DNA of 64,000 nt from Megaleporinus macrocephalus (Eukaryota; Chordata; Actinopteri; Characiformes; Anostomidae), in the NCBI GenBank assembly GCA_021613375.1, contig CM038717.1, forward strand, positions 37,582,699 to 37,646,698, given 5' to 3'. Under the pieces are notes generated by a model that worked only from the letters and a program-made list of their open reading frames with translations, was not told the origin of the DNA and did no database searches. Each line of letters begins with the position of its first letter. Positions within the stretch are counted from its first letter, which is position 1. Position numbers and translations under genes: made by a program. Shown one piece after another: positions 11,101 through 23,247 of the stretch.

Positions 11101-13146
11101 AAACCATACCCAGAAATGCCAAGACATTCTAAGAACCAAACATACCAAAAACTACTGGTTACTACTGGTTCTTGGTTCCAAACCATATCAAGAACTACAA
11201 AACCACACCAAAACCTGGCAAACCATAGCAAGAACTACCCAATCTAACCAGGAACTACCAAACCATACCAAGAATCACCAAACCATACCAGGAACAAGCA
11301 AACCATTCCAAGAACTACTAACCCACACCACAAATTGCCCAACCATAACAAGAATTACTAAACCATACCAGGAACAAAAAAACATTCCAAGAACTACTAA
11401 CCCACACCACAAACTGCCAAACCATACCAAGAATCACCAAACCATACCAGGAATAAGCAAACCATTCCAAGAACTACTAACCCACACCACAAATTGCCCA
11501 ACCATAACAAGAATTACAAAACCATACCAGGAACTACCAAACTTTTCCAAGAACTACTTACCCATACCACAAACTGACAAACCATTCCAAGTACTAATAA
11601 CCCACACCACAAACTGCCAAACCATACCAGAAATTACAAAACCATACCAGGAACTATCAAACTATTCCAAAAAATTACTTACCCACACGAAAACTACCAA
11701 ATTATACTAAGAACTGTTAAACCATATCAACAAGTACCAAACCATACCCAGAAAGGCCAAGCCATACTAAGAACTGTCACACCCCGCCAAACAAACCACA
11801 CCAACAGCAAAGGTAACATGCATGTTTCTGAGCAGAAATGTTTATTTTCACCAGTTTTAGCAATTTGTCTTCATGGTGTCACCAGATGGCCTGCCATGCT
11901 GAAACAGGTTACTGGAAGTAAGAAGATTATCAGTCTGTCAGCGTCTAAGACTGCATTCTGTTTTTACGGCTGCTGATTCTGTGCACACTGAAAATGCACT
12001 TTGGTGCAGGAAAGAACTACTGCTTTAAGTCACGAATGTTTGCGTTTGTTTGTTTTCTTTTCAGTTAGGGTTACCTACATTTGCACGGAGCGTCGGGTCG
12101 CTGCTTGTGTCAATGATTGTGGAAAGGAAATAGAAACTAACAGTTCGGCCGTCTTCTGCGCCAGAGCCATTTTGAAAAGTCGCCCATTCGCCTTCTGTCC
12201 AGTAAGTCATCACTAACTTGAATCACTCCTTAATTTCTCAGTCACAAAGCAGCTTTACAGAAAATCCAGTGATCCAAAATCCGAAAACTCAGTAAATCAG
12301 GGGTATTTAATTAGAGTTCAGTAAGGTCCAGTTGGAGAAATTTGGATTCAGTGGTGTATCCTGTATACTGTAAGTAGCCTAGCATCAGCAACTGACCAAC
12401 ACATTACAAATACAGTTGAGTATATTTCAGGATGGGCAGTTGTTCAGCATCAGACTACACAGGATGGGCAGTTGTTCAGCATCAGACCACACAGGATGGG
12501 CAGTTGTTCAGCATCAGACCTCACAGGATGGGCAGTTGTTCAGCATCAGGCCGCACAGGATGGGCAGTTGTTCAGCATCAGAGCTCACAGGATGGGCAGT
12601 TGTTCAGCTTTAGACCTCACAGGATGGGCAGTTGTTCAGCATCAGATCTCACAGGATGGGCAGTTGTTCAGCATCAGACCTCACAGGATGGGCAGTTGTT
12701 CAGCATCAGACCTCACAGGATGAGCAGTTGTTCAGCATCAGACCTCACAGGATGGGCAGTTGTTCAGCATCAGACCACACATGATGGGCAGTTGTTCAGC
12801 ATCAGACTACACAGGATGGGCAGTTGTTCAGCATCAGACTACACAGGATGGGCAGTTGTTCAGCATCAGACTACACAGGTTGGGCAGTTGTTCAGCATCA
12901 GACCGCACAGGATGGGCAGTTGTTCAGCTGTTTTCACAAATAGGAGCAGTAAACTGAAGTAAACACTCTCTATCTCTCTGTCTCTCTCCTGTGTTCTTCA
13001 TAAAGGAGGATATAGGTGGTCCCATTCTGAGGGGAGAAGGTGCTGCTAAAGTTATATATGGAGTAAAAGTCTCTCTCCACAAGTTCGTGGACGTCTGTGC
13101 TGAGCGTGTGAGGCAGTGGATTAATGAGACCATTAACGAACCGTGA
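5139..13146 (+). CDS. Trypsin-like pseudoprotease, complete, five exons, 266 aa
   Basis: Exons: 5139-5181, 7384-7621, 9664-9905, 12065-12201 and 13006-13146. All have GT-AG borders, phases are 1, 2, 1, 0, and one frame stays open to TGA. From memory, exon 1 of about 40 nt and exon 4 of 137 nt match trypsin genes. Residues 1-15 form a signal peptide, so secretion is expected. The fold is that of an S1 peptidase: CSGTLIHEQWVLTAGNC (66-82), DGNIMLVKL (126-134) and EDIGGP (221-226). The catalytic His57 position is Asn81, Asp102 is Asn128 and Ser195 is Ile223; Gly193 is Glu and no IVGG activation site is seen. It should be catalytically dead. A role as inhibitor, decoy or carrier is conjecture. 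Intron 1 holds repeats, intron 2 a Tc1 relic, and introns 3 and 4 carry minisatellites. Confidence 0.85.
5380..5900. repeat. Interspersed repeat with internal duplication (intron 1)
   Basis: The block 'gttgtcacaacgtcacttct...cagtgttgttttactgtatta' near 5670-5830 repeats the block at about 5450-5610. ACAACGTT/AACGTTGT-type motifs recur on both strands. A related fragment is at 8825-8937 in intron 2. It is probably a non-autonomous DNA element; its ends are not resolved. Confidence 0.55.
5900..7383 (+). other. Remainder of pseudoprotease intron 1
   Basis: No coding sequence is supported. A short piece at 6640-6710 ('ggaccactagagggtgcttc') resembles the tail of a dispersed repeat. The branch and acceptor region before 7384 is unremarkable. 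Confidence 0.5.
7761..8195. mobile_element. Non-autonomous Tc1-like element (435 bp)
   Basis: The termini are CACTACCAGTCAAAGTCTGG and the inverted ...AGACTGGTAGTG, flanked by TA at 7759-7760 and 8196-8197. The centre contains diverged Tc1 sequence in reverse orientation ('cagcagcttcatgaggagcc') but no usable transposase. The element sits in intron 2 of the pseudoprotease. Confidence 0.8.
8225..8620 (+). repeat. Dispersed repeat, LTR-like, copy 1
   Basis: The pyrimidine-rich sequence contains 'catgtgttccttgtctccgc' and ends in 'ttttattaaagcttgcgttt' and 'gttcactcgtgtgacag'. The core recurs inverted at 27895-28200 and directly at 50742-50935. The layout, with a late AATAAA-like region and no coding capacity, suggests a solo LTR, but no target duplication was established. 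Confidence 0.5.
10548..11812. repeat. Degenerate ~20-22-bp minisatellite (intron 3)
   Basis: The repeat is built from CCAAACCATACCAAGAACTA-like units, alternating with CCACACCAAAAACTGCCA-like units. There are about 60 imperfect copies with strong strand asymmetry: the plus strand is nearly free of G. It fills over half of the intron between exons 3 and 4 of the pseudoprotease. Confidence 0.9.
12428..12930. repeat. 32-bp minisatellite (intron 4)
   Basis: About 15-16 very similar units begin AGGATGGGCAGTTGTTCAGC and continue with ATCAGACCTCAC. Because 32 is not a multiple of 3, the apparent reading frames are artefacts that cycle every three units. Low divergence suggests recent expansion. The array ends about 75 bp before exon 5, close to its acceptor. 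Confidence 0.95.
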
Positions 13147-14050
13147 ACCAACTGGATTCATCTCAGATGAGCTTTTGAGGATGATGCCATTACTAACTGA
13201 TGCCATTATCACACAAGGACTGTATGCTGCTTCTGCTAGTGCCTTAAACTAGTGGCTCCAAACCAGTCCACAATCTACCCTAATCTAATCACAACGGTAC
13301 CAGAACAGCCAATCAAAACAAAGCTGATTTTGCAACATATAAATGATTAATGAAAGATAGTAAACTTATCAAACCTATCTGAGAAATGTGTGGGTGTGGC
13401 TAATGGGCAGCTTGATTGACAGGGATGAACAGATGGTGGTTAAGCTTTAGCTCATGAAGTTTCTCTGACTCTTAAACTGTTTTGCGTGGGTGGGGCCAGA
13501 GAAACATCAGTCTTGTGATTGGTCAGGAAAGGCTTATGGAGGTGTTAGAACCATCCAGGTACACGCAGAGGAGAAAGATATGGTGAAATTATTAGAGGGC
13601 AGCCCAGGTCACTGGCTGCCAGCAGGGGGCATGGGTGCCGTGCTAGGAAAGCGGCTGGCAGCAGCTTTCAGAACTTCAACTCCCAGAAGCCCTAGCACTC
13701 TAGCCATTAGTGTTGACCAGTCACACCTGCTGGTCTCTGCATAAAAGCTCACTGAAGCAGCGGCCCAGTGTTAGACTTTTGTTGAGGGGTTTGGCATTGT
13801 CACAAAGCTTGGTATTAGAACAAAGCAATCAAAAGAAATCAATAATTGAAACTAAGTAAGAATAAAAAACTGAAACAGAAAAATGAGCTTAAAGATTGCA
13901 AAACATTAAAAGAGAGGAGTGAGCTGAACTTTAAAAAATCTTCATTTAAAAATTAAGCTTCGGTTTTATTTTCCCACATCCTTAGTGACGCAGCGGTAAA
14001 GCACCGACCCATCACTCCTCAGGTTAAAAGTTCAAACCTAGTAACACCCT
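12945..14050 (+). repeat. Segmental duplication, copy B
   Basis: Exon 5 and its downstream flank match 339-1471 and 2861-3310 in order. The TIR element is absent at the equivalent point (about 13580, 'gaaagatatggtgaaatt'), so it represents the pre-insertion site. Open frames here, such as 13490-13744, are inside this repeated non-coding flank. Confidence 0.8.
13983..14040 (+). repeat. tRNA-derived SINE head, second copy
   Basis: Paralog of 3244-3304, carried along by the duplication. It has A-box-like TAGTGACGCAGCGG and B-box-like GGTTAAAAGTTCAAACC. Both boxes have drifted, so pol III activity is doubtful. Confidence 0.5.
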
Positions 14051-14085
14051 GATCAAATTTTTTTTTGTTTTCATGTCCTGTACTA

Positions 14086-15710
<1,625 letters not shown>

Positions 15711-15819
15711 TATGTACTTCTGGCTTTATTCTCTTTTATGAAAAATAATAAATATAATAAGAGATCAATAAACAAACACCTTGCATATAGTCCTATTATC
15801 AGTCCTCTGTCTAAATATC

Positions 15820-16127
15820 CTGGTACGGCCGCCAATCCAAGTTAAGAATGTTATTGGACTAATTGGTTGTTAGGACACTCTTGCTTAATTGTGATGCACA
15901 GATAAAAAAATACTACTACTACTAATAAGTGAGTATAAAAGGGAGAACATTCTAGGTTAGTTTAGTATCTGAAGCATCAGCAGTTGATGGCTTGCTGACC
16001 GACTCACAATGACCAGAAAGAAACAACTTTCTTTAGAGACCCGTCAGTTCATTGTTGTGTTGAGGAAGAAGATACTCCATTAAAACAAGAACATTTCACT
16101 GTGATCCCAAACTTTTGAGCGGTTGTG
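15820..16127 (+). mobile_element. Truncated Tc1-like relic
   Basis: The right end reads '...cccaaacttttgagcggttgtg' followed by TA, a familiar fish Tc1 terminus. Inside, ATG 16009 starts MTRKKQLSLETRQFIVVLRK, the first residues of a Tc1 transposase, which stops at 16083 after an internal deletion. A matching left terminus is not seen. Confidence 0.6.
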
Positions 16128-16689
16128 TATATATCCAGATTTGATGCTATGCTTTCAGATATTGACTCTTTCACGCATATATATATATATATATAAATAA
16201 AGCACCACCTCTGGAGCTAACTTCTCCATCTCATGGACTAGCTTCTAATGCCTCTTTGGCTTGTTTAACTAGACTCTGATGAAAGGCCACCGGTTTTACC
16301 GCAGTATTTAAGGTGGGACATCAGCTTGACGCAATCAGAGGAAGAACCAGGGCGTTGGTCAGGAGTGGAATTCTGGCACTCGCATCTGATGTAAACAGCT
16401 GTGTTGATTACAGTGGGACTTTTTTGGTGTGGTCGTTGTTGCTCGCTTGCATCACTGTCATTACCGTTCTCCTTGGCAGGCTTGTTTCTTCTAATCAGCT
16501 CTAGCATTGCGGAGACCCTAAGGGTTTTTCTGGCGAGCCCCACCATCTTGCTAAAATTAAAGGCTGACCAATAACCGTGATGACCACAGGCTGTCTAGAT
16601 GATATAAATTTATGACTGGCTAATTATACATTGTGGTTAATTATTGCTGCTGATTGGATGGAACTGTAATAAAGTCATGTTTGGATTAC
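16128..16689. other. Region without a supported gene
   Basis: It has a short (TA)n at about 16175-16195 and then mixed sequence. The expected fifth exon of the inverted pseudoprotease relic (minus strand, left of 16690) was looked for and not found. Confidence 0.4.
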
Positions 16690-16824
16690 AGGGAATCTTG
16701 TCAGCATTCTGGATCCGGGGCTCTGCCTCACCACACAGTTGTTGGGCTTGCCCAGCTAACTTTAAGCTTAGTTTAATCAAATCCTGACAGCCACGGTGAC
16801 ATATATATTTAGTTAGTGTGACTT
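16690..16824 (-). pseudogene. Possible exon 4 of an inverted pseudoprotease relic
   Basis: On the minus strand the frame reads VTLTKYICHRGCQDLIKLSL and ends IPCNP. This resembles the complete gene's exon 4, which has VTYICTERR and ends AFCP. The putative exon is 135 nt between AG and GT, against 137 nt in the good copy, so the join would shift frame. It lies about 0.6 kb downstream of the exon-3 relic on the same strand, which is the expected order. Similarity is weak; order and size are the main support. Confidence 0.35.
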
Positions 16825-17384
16825 TCTTTATCCTTGTTTGCCATTGCCTGTTTGCCATTGCGGACCCCAGCTGGAGCCAGAAACAGGCCCCCTGTAGCGC
16901 TCTACTCCACTGCACCAGGAGGAGGAGGAGGATCTCTCTTAGGCAAATGCCTGGCTCTGTGTTGGACAGGTGTGATGCCATGCTGGCTTGGACAGCTTCC
17001 CGGTGTAAGACAAGATGCAAACCAGAAAATGTACCATAAAGCAGACAATCCTTCAAAGTATATGCCTTAGTAGACCACATCCTTTGAAGGATGCAGCCCT
17101 TTAATAGAGACATTGCTATGGAATGAGCTGAGGACTGGCTCGCCCCCCCCCACCCCCAACATAAGAGCTGAGTTTAGCCGAAAGACTTTGCTTAGTTTAT
17201 GCTACATTTTCTTTCCATGACATAAGATTTACAGCTATATTGAAGCTAACAGTCTACAAGTCATATACTCATGTGTGTGCAGTTAATGGAGACGTCCAAC
17301 TGAAGCTTTTTTCAAGCCAACACAAGTCTAGAAAAATCTCAAGCCTAAGCCTCTAGACCCAAGTGCCCCGCTCTGTCTCTCTCC

Positions 17385-17626
17385 TCCTTCAGCTTTGGTG
17401 GAGCCGTGGCCGGAAATCTGCAGCTCATCTCCATCACTCGGGGCTATGCAGGCTCCATCTGGCAGCACAGCTGGAACAATGTTTTTCACTGACTCTGGGA
17501 GTTTCAGCAACATGATGGGCTCCTCTGTGAGACTCTTGGCATAAATCCTTATATCTTTACTCTTAATGTGCAGCTGCTCTCGTACAGCTGTCTGTGGATG
17601 GCCGCCAAGCTCCACTTTCCAACGTG
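17385..17626 (-). pseudogene. Exon 3 relic of an inverted trypsin-like pseudoprotease
   Basis: After the minus-strand acceptor at 17627-17628 the frame reads RWKVELGGHPQTAVREQLHI, later EEPIMLLKLPESVKNIVPA, then ELQISGHGSTK. This is the S1 block around Asp102 (family NDIMLIKL) and the GWG motif. The Asp102 position is Pro and the GWG tryptophan is His. It is clearly related to 9664-9905 (IKSKDIRIYA with IPHENIRMFI; IMLLKLPESVKNIV with IMLVKLPKPVRDIV). The acceptor phase does not match the complete gene, no donor is seen where expected, and exons 1, 2 and 5 are missing. It is therefore read as decayed, with an unannotated functional exon less likely. Confidence 0.7.
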
Positions 17627-17639
17627 CTGACGACGGAAA

Positions 17640-18254
17640 CAAAACATCACAACGTGAACTTCACACAAGACAGTAACCTCAGGCCTGAACTATAGTCTGA
17701 ATAAGCTCCTTGTTTGCTTCACTTTCCTCAATGCTAGATATGAGTATTGATATAGAGTACCTTCTGTCTATACTCTGCATTCATTTCGTCCATGTTTGTG
17801 ATTGTTCTCTGAAAGCTTATGGGCGCAGATGGAATGGAGCAGCACAGTCAGGTTCTCTCAATGGTAATGTAGGTAAACAATAATTAATGGCCTCTTTAGT
17901 TGAGGGTACATGATTCTGAACTTCCAAATCACCGTTGGCATGTTTGTTGTTGTCTGAAACATTTGGCTCAGGACTGCCCTCTGGTGGATGTCATACCTAC
18001 ATAAAAATGCATGGATGTATGTGGGCAGTAACTGTTACAGTGTTTGAAAATTACATTAATTTTTATACATACTGGGAGAATAAATGACACTTGAATGAGA
18101 CATAAAGGCTACGTTCTTCAAAATGCCATAATTTGAGGATTACAAGTTCATTTACAGTCAGTGTTTATAGTGCTTATAAAATAAAGTGTGGCTTAAATGA
18201 GGGTGAGAGGGGATTTTCTAACATGGCTCAATTACAAACATCAACCTGCGGAAT
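17640..18254. other. Region without a supported gene
   Basis: AT-rich sequence with no convincing exon or transposon end; nothing further can be said from inspection. Confidence 0.4.
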
Positions 18255-19170
18255 TTACAACCACATAGAGGCAAACCCTACAAGTGAATAGAGGTGAATG
18301 CTACAACTAGATAGAGGTGAATGCTATAATCAAATAGGGGAACTCTAGAACCTAATAGGCGTGAATATTACATCTGAATAGAGGCGAACTTTCCAACCAA
18401 ATAGAGATGAACTCCACAACCAAAAAGAGGGGAATGCTATAATCAAACAGGAAAACTGTACAACCTAATAGAGTTGCATATTGCATCCAAATAGAGGTGA
18501 ATTTCCAATCAAATAGAGGTGAACTCTACAACCCAGAAGAGGTGAATGCTATGATCCAATAGAGGAACTCTACAACCTAAAAAAAGACGAACTTTACAAC
18601 CGAATAGAGGTGACCATTACAACCGAAAAGAGGTGAATGCTATAATCAAATAGGGAAACTCTACAACCTAATAAAGACAAACTCTACAACTGAATAGAGG
18701 TGAACTCTACAACCGAGAAGAGGTGAATGCTATGATCCAATAGAGGAACTCTACAACCTAATAAAGTCAAACTTTACAACCGAATAGAGGTGACCATTAC
18801 AACCGAAAAGAGGTGAATGCTATAATCAAATAGGGAAACTCTACAACCTAATAAAGACAAACTCTACAACCGAATAGAGGTGAACTCTACAACCGAGAAG
18901 AGGTGAATGCTATGATCCAATAGAGGAACTCTACAACCTAATAAAGTCGAACTTTACAACCGAATAGAGGTGACCATTACAACCGAAAAGAGGTGAATGC
19001 TATAATCAAATTGGGAAACTCTACAACCTAATAAAGACAAACTCCACAACTGAATAAAGGTGAACTCTACAACCAAATAGAGGCAAACGCAACAACCGAA
19101 TAGAGGTGAACTTTACAACCAAATAGAGACGAACTTCACAGCTGAATAGATGTGAATTCTACAAATAAAT
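18255..19170. repeat. Minisatellite with 180-bp higher-order repeat
   Basis: Basic units of 21 or 23 bp (such as AGAGGTGAACTCTACAACCG) are arranged in blocks of eight (23+21+23+23+23+21+23+23 = 180 bp). The block starting at 18721 recurs at 18901 almost unchanged, and an earlier copy lies about 180 bp upstream of 18721. The outer parts are more degenerate and lack the higher order. Confidence 0.9.
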
Positions 19171-21415
19171 AGAAAAATTAAAAGTGATGCCTAATTTTTT
19201 GGAATAGTAAAAATAGTAACATTACCTAAATTTACACATTGTTTAATATTAATAAAGTGGAGGAGAAATAAAGAGGTCCTGAATTCTTAATAATTCCTCA
19301 CTCCTTACTGCCACCATTACTGAACTCGTACACCACCCGCACATGATGGAGTCTCTCGTTATGAGGACACATTATCGAAGACACCAGACGCTTTTCAATA
19401 ACGGAGGAAGTCACACCTACAGAAACAAATGAGTTAAGACATTTTCATAGGCCGTGTCCAAAACCTCTATACTGCTATACCGTACATACATGAGTGGGCT
19501 TCAAATGGACGGGTACTAGTTTTGACACACAGTGGTAGATTTCCTGTATGGTCTCATTCATGCTCAGCTACACCGCTCTATCATTCCACTCAACTGTGAC
19601 TAGTCCTTAGTCCCGCCAGTTGATCAATGGTTCCCAGCCGTGTCTCTTTTCTACTTTGTGTATATTTACCCCTTGCTTTTCTCAGTTTGGTCTTACATTC
19701 GTTTTCAACCTTAGTCGGACTGTCAGCCCAACTCTGATTTTTGACATATCCAAATGCAGGTTCGCATCAGATGAAACCACATTTGGAGATGGTAATGAAA
19801 CTCCATTTGTATGTTTACAGATGTGTCTTAGTCTGGACGCTCAAATTGGGTTTCAATGAGTCTTTTGATCCACACGTATGTCAAATCCAGATTGAAGGGA
19901 GTGCTGGGATAGCTGAGCTTGTCGAGTGTGACATACAAATTCTGGACCACTTTGAGGGCAAGATGATGCACCTTCATCTCCCCTGCATGTTTGTTTGAAG
20001 TCTGTGTTCCCAGCTAAGCTGCATAATTACTGATGTTACTGTTACCACAGCGGCCTACGCAGATATGTTGTGATGTCTGAACACAGAGATTGTGTCTACT
20101 CGTTCTTTGATCTTTAGTCTTGTTTTTTCTATGGACGCTCCAGTACTTATATTGTGCATACACATTGTTGCTATCCAGTGAAACACATGCATCTCCATTT
20201 TTGATAATTATATCAGTATATTGGCATATACGTGATCCTTCAATATAGTGAGATGACTTCACTTATCACTTAAGTAAGAAATGTATAGAAACAATTTGAG
20301 AAATACTAGAACAATTATGAAAAATGTGAGACGTAGAACTAAAAATTAGACATAGCACCTAAATTTAAAGTGATTAAACTTGTCAATACATACTTTTTCT
20401 TCTGCTGTCCTTTAAAGCTGAGTACTGAGAAACCAATGTATCAATACAGAGCGATCAGTTTTTTAATCTGGTCTCATCACGAATTCTATACAGAATAAAC
20501 TCCTGTAGATCCTCAGTACCGAGGAAAGAATCTTTGGTTACCAGTCACCCCTTAAATGTCCTATAACTTGTACATTAAAGCTACATTTTGTTAATTAAAG
20601 TTAAATAACATAAAGACTGAAAGGAACTGTGTTGCTGTTAAGTTAAACTATCAAACATCTATCTCCAGAATACTGCAACTTTAAGGTGGCACTGAACTAA
20701 GCAGTCCACTAGTAAAATTCTAGTTACCTGTGTCAAATGATTTGTTTGACATCCTCAAAGAACCAGTCACTAATCATGTTGGTGGGGGACCAACGTAGAA
20801 TTATTTTTAGACTGTTATTTCACAATGTTAATATTATATACAGAGATCTGGACCACAGTGGCCTCAATAGTGGGTACGACAGTGGACATGAGGTTTGACA
20901 TAATGTTGCAGATGGTTGGACATGAGGTCAGATGTGACACCACAGACTGACCACATGAGATCTGGCTGTCTGCCAACACCAGCTTTGCAACAAAGAGCTA
21001 ATGTAATTGATTTGCAGTGGCTAAAACAATTTTCTATCATTTTTTTGTTGGTGTTTATGAATTCATACTTTTTTGTTCATATTAATTTAAATACAAAGTC
21101 AAACAATATAATGTGTGTGAAAGTGATAAGTATATGTATGTATAATGGCAAAAATAAACTAAACTGAAAACTGAGTTCATTTCTGTTTTCAACTAATGAA
21201 TCAACATTGCCATCTGGGGGCTAAACTGTGGAACATACCCAGAGGATATTATAATAATAATAATAAAGTCCTGTTCATAGGCAGTCAACAAAATTTCTGA
21301 GCTACTAACTATGCAATAAAGAATTATAATATAGAAAAAAATTCCTCATATGGACCCCAGTTTTTAACATTATTATAAAGAAATTCAAATGTATTGACAA
21401 AAGCCTGCCATCAAC
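19171..21415. other. Region without a supported gene
   Basis: AT-rich sequence. Short open frames (e.g. 19620-19998 plus, 20014-20262 minus) lack domain similarity, consistent splice borders or a paralog in the window. No transposon ends were recognised. Confidence 0.4.
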
Positions 21416-21464
21416 ATGTCAAGAACAATGTCACATACTGAATTATCCAATCCACCCAATGCAC

Positions 21465-21775
21465 CAACCACACTACAAACACCCAACCAACCAACCAGCC
21501 CTATCACACTCAACCAACCAACCAACCAGCCCTATCACACTCAATCAACCAACCAACCAGCCCTATCACACTCAACCAACCAACCAACCCCACCGCACCA
21601 AACCAACCAACCAGCATTACAACACCCAACCAACCAACAAACTCTACTGCACCAACCAACCACCCCCACTACAGCCATCCACCCACCCAACCAACCAACC
21701 CCACCACATCCAAACCAAACCACCGTAGCTACAACACCAACCCTACCCACATCACCACAGCCAACCAGCCCAAAC
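21465..21775. repeat. CCAA-rich minisatellite
   Basis: Units such as CCAACCAACCAGCCCTATCA recur at about 32 bp near 21500-21580, then degenerate into CCAACCAACC blocks. The plus strand is almost free of G, so long frames on both strands are compositional. Confidence 0.85.
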
Positions 21776-21884
21776 ATACAGTGGATGTGTACATTTAAAA
21801 AAAAACCTTTTGTTGCTGTGTTTTTGTATGTATTGTTGATTTGTTGTTATTCTCTGTCTTCTATTGGTTAGAATTTTATCTGGT

Positions 21885-22620
21885 CTTCAAAGTCAAGTCA
21901 AAGTGAACTTTATTGTCATTCAGACTTTACAACTCAGTGCATAGCTGAACGAGATTGCGTTTCTCCAAACTCCAATGTGCAGATATATAAAAACACAAGA
22001 CATACAACTAACATGACAAATAAATAACAACATGACAAATAAATAACAACATGACAAATAAAATAACATGACAGTGCAGTGGAAAATATAGAAAGAGTGT
22101 GTGTGATAAATAGTGAGATATACTCTAAATAGATATATATACTTCAAAAAAGTGTTTTTGCAGATGTATTGCACTTAAAGGGAATATATATATTGCACAG
22201 TTCTGACAAAATATTGCACACTAACATTTTAAACATAACACTAAAATTTAAACATTTTAAGGTGTAAGAGTGCTTAGGTTTAGAAAGAAACAATTAGTCT
22301 ATTTCACAAAATTAGCAGCATTAAGTGGAGGACCACCTGAGTATGAATTGGGTCTATGTTCAAGAGTTTAACAGATCTGATCAGGAAGTGTTTAGCAGTC
22401 TGATGGCTTGTGGAAAGAAACTTTTTGCTCAGGCTGGATGTCCTGCACCGCATGCTGCGGTAGCGTTTTCCAGAAGGCAGCAGTCTGAACAGTCCGTGAG
22501 CTGGGTGGGTGGGATCTCTGACCATCTTGGTGGCTCTGCTGTGGCACCGTGATGGGTACAGATCGCTGGTCAGGATACTCTCTAAGCCGAAGTAGCCGCT
22601 GCTATACAGGGCGCCGCCTT
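21885..22620 (-). mobile_element. 5'-truncated LINE (jockey/L2/Rex1 type), ORF2 C-terminus and 3' UTR
   Basis: The minus-strand frame at about 22304-22540 contains DPTHPAHGLFRLLPSGKRYR, the C-terminal signature of fish jockey/L2/Rex1 ORF2 proteins. Downstream on that strand (22280-21885) is the 3' UTR, ending with the complement of 'aaagtgaactttattgtcat'. The reverse transcriptase and endonuclease are missing. Confidence 0.8.
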
Positions 22621-23198
22621 ACAAACCAGATACATTTTCTTGCTTAATGAAACACAAACTTTGACTGGAAAGGCCTGTTTAATGAACCTGCAGGAAGAAA
22701 AGCGATGCACTGACAAGTTGGCTTATCCAAACTTCAAAGAAAACTTTTGAATAACTTTAAAAGAAATGATGCCACAAAATTTTCACATTTTCTAATTCAG
22801 CTGCTTTTTCTGACTCCAAAAGACTCATCACAGCAAGCAGAGTGGGCAACAGTTGAATATGCCGACAGATAAAACTTGTGCATACACACATATCTATAGA
22901 GAGCCAATCAGAATGCAGAATGACAAAACGCTAAATGTCAGGACATATGAAGCTTGCAATAGATATAATCTGTGCCTCTGTGGGTGGAGCTGAGACTACA
23001 ATCATCTGATTATGACTTTGAAGGAGAAACTTGTTAATGAGAGCCTTTAAAGTGAAAGCACAGCCACAATCCAGGCCCTCGCTCTTATATCACACATGAT
23101 CACTGAATCTACTTTCACTTTCACTTTTCACTGTTACAGCAACTCTCAGCATGGCAGAGAAAGCCTCTCTTTCACTTTCTCTTCCCCCACTCTCCTCC

Positions 23199-23247
<49 letters not shown>

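Noticed and set aside
12416..12962. Overlapping plus-strand ORFs up to 176 aa (MGSCSASDYTGWAVVQHQ-type)
   Set aside because: They are three frames of a 32-bp minisatellite, cycling every 96 nt, inside an intron of the pseudoprotease.
13490..13744. 84-aa plus-strand ORF
   Set aside because: Lies in the duplicated non-coding flank; the copy A equivalent (2870-3010 and 1320-1470) does not keep the frame.
16637..17113. 158-aa minus-strand ORF
   Set aside because: As a single-exon protein it has no support; only its 3' part resembles a pseudoprotease exon 4, which is reported separately at low confidence.
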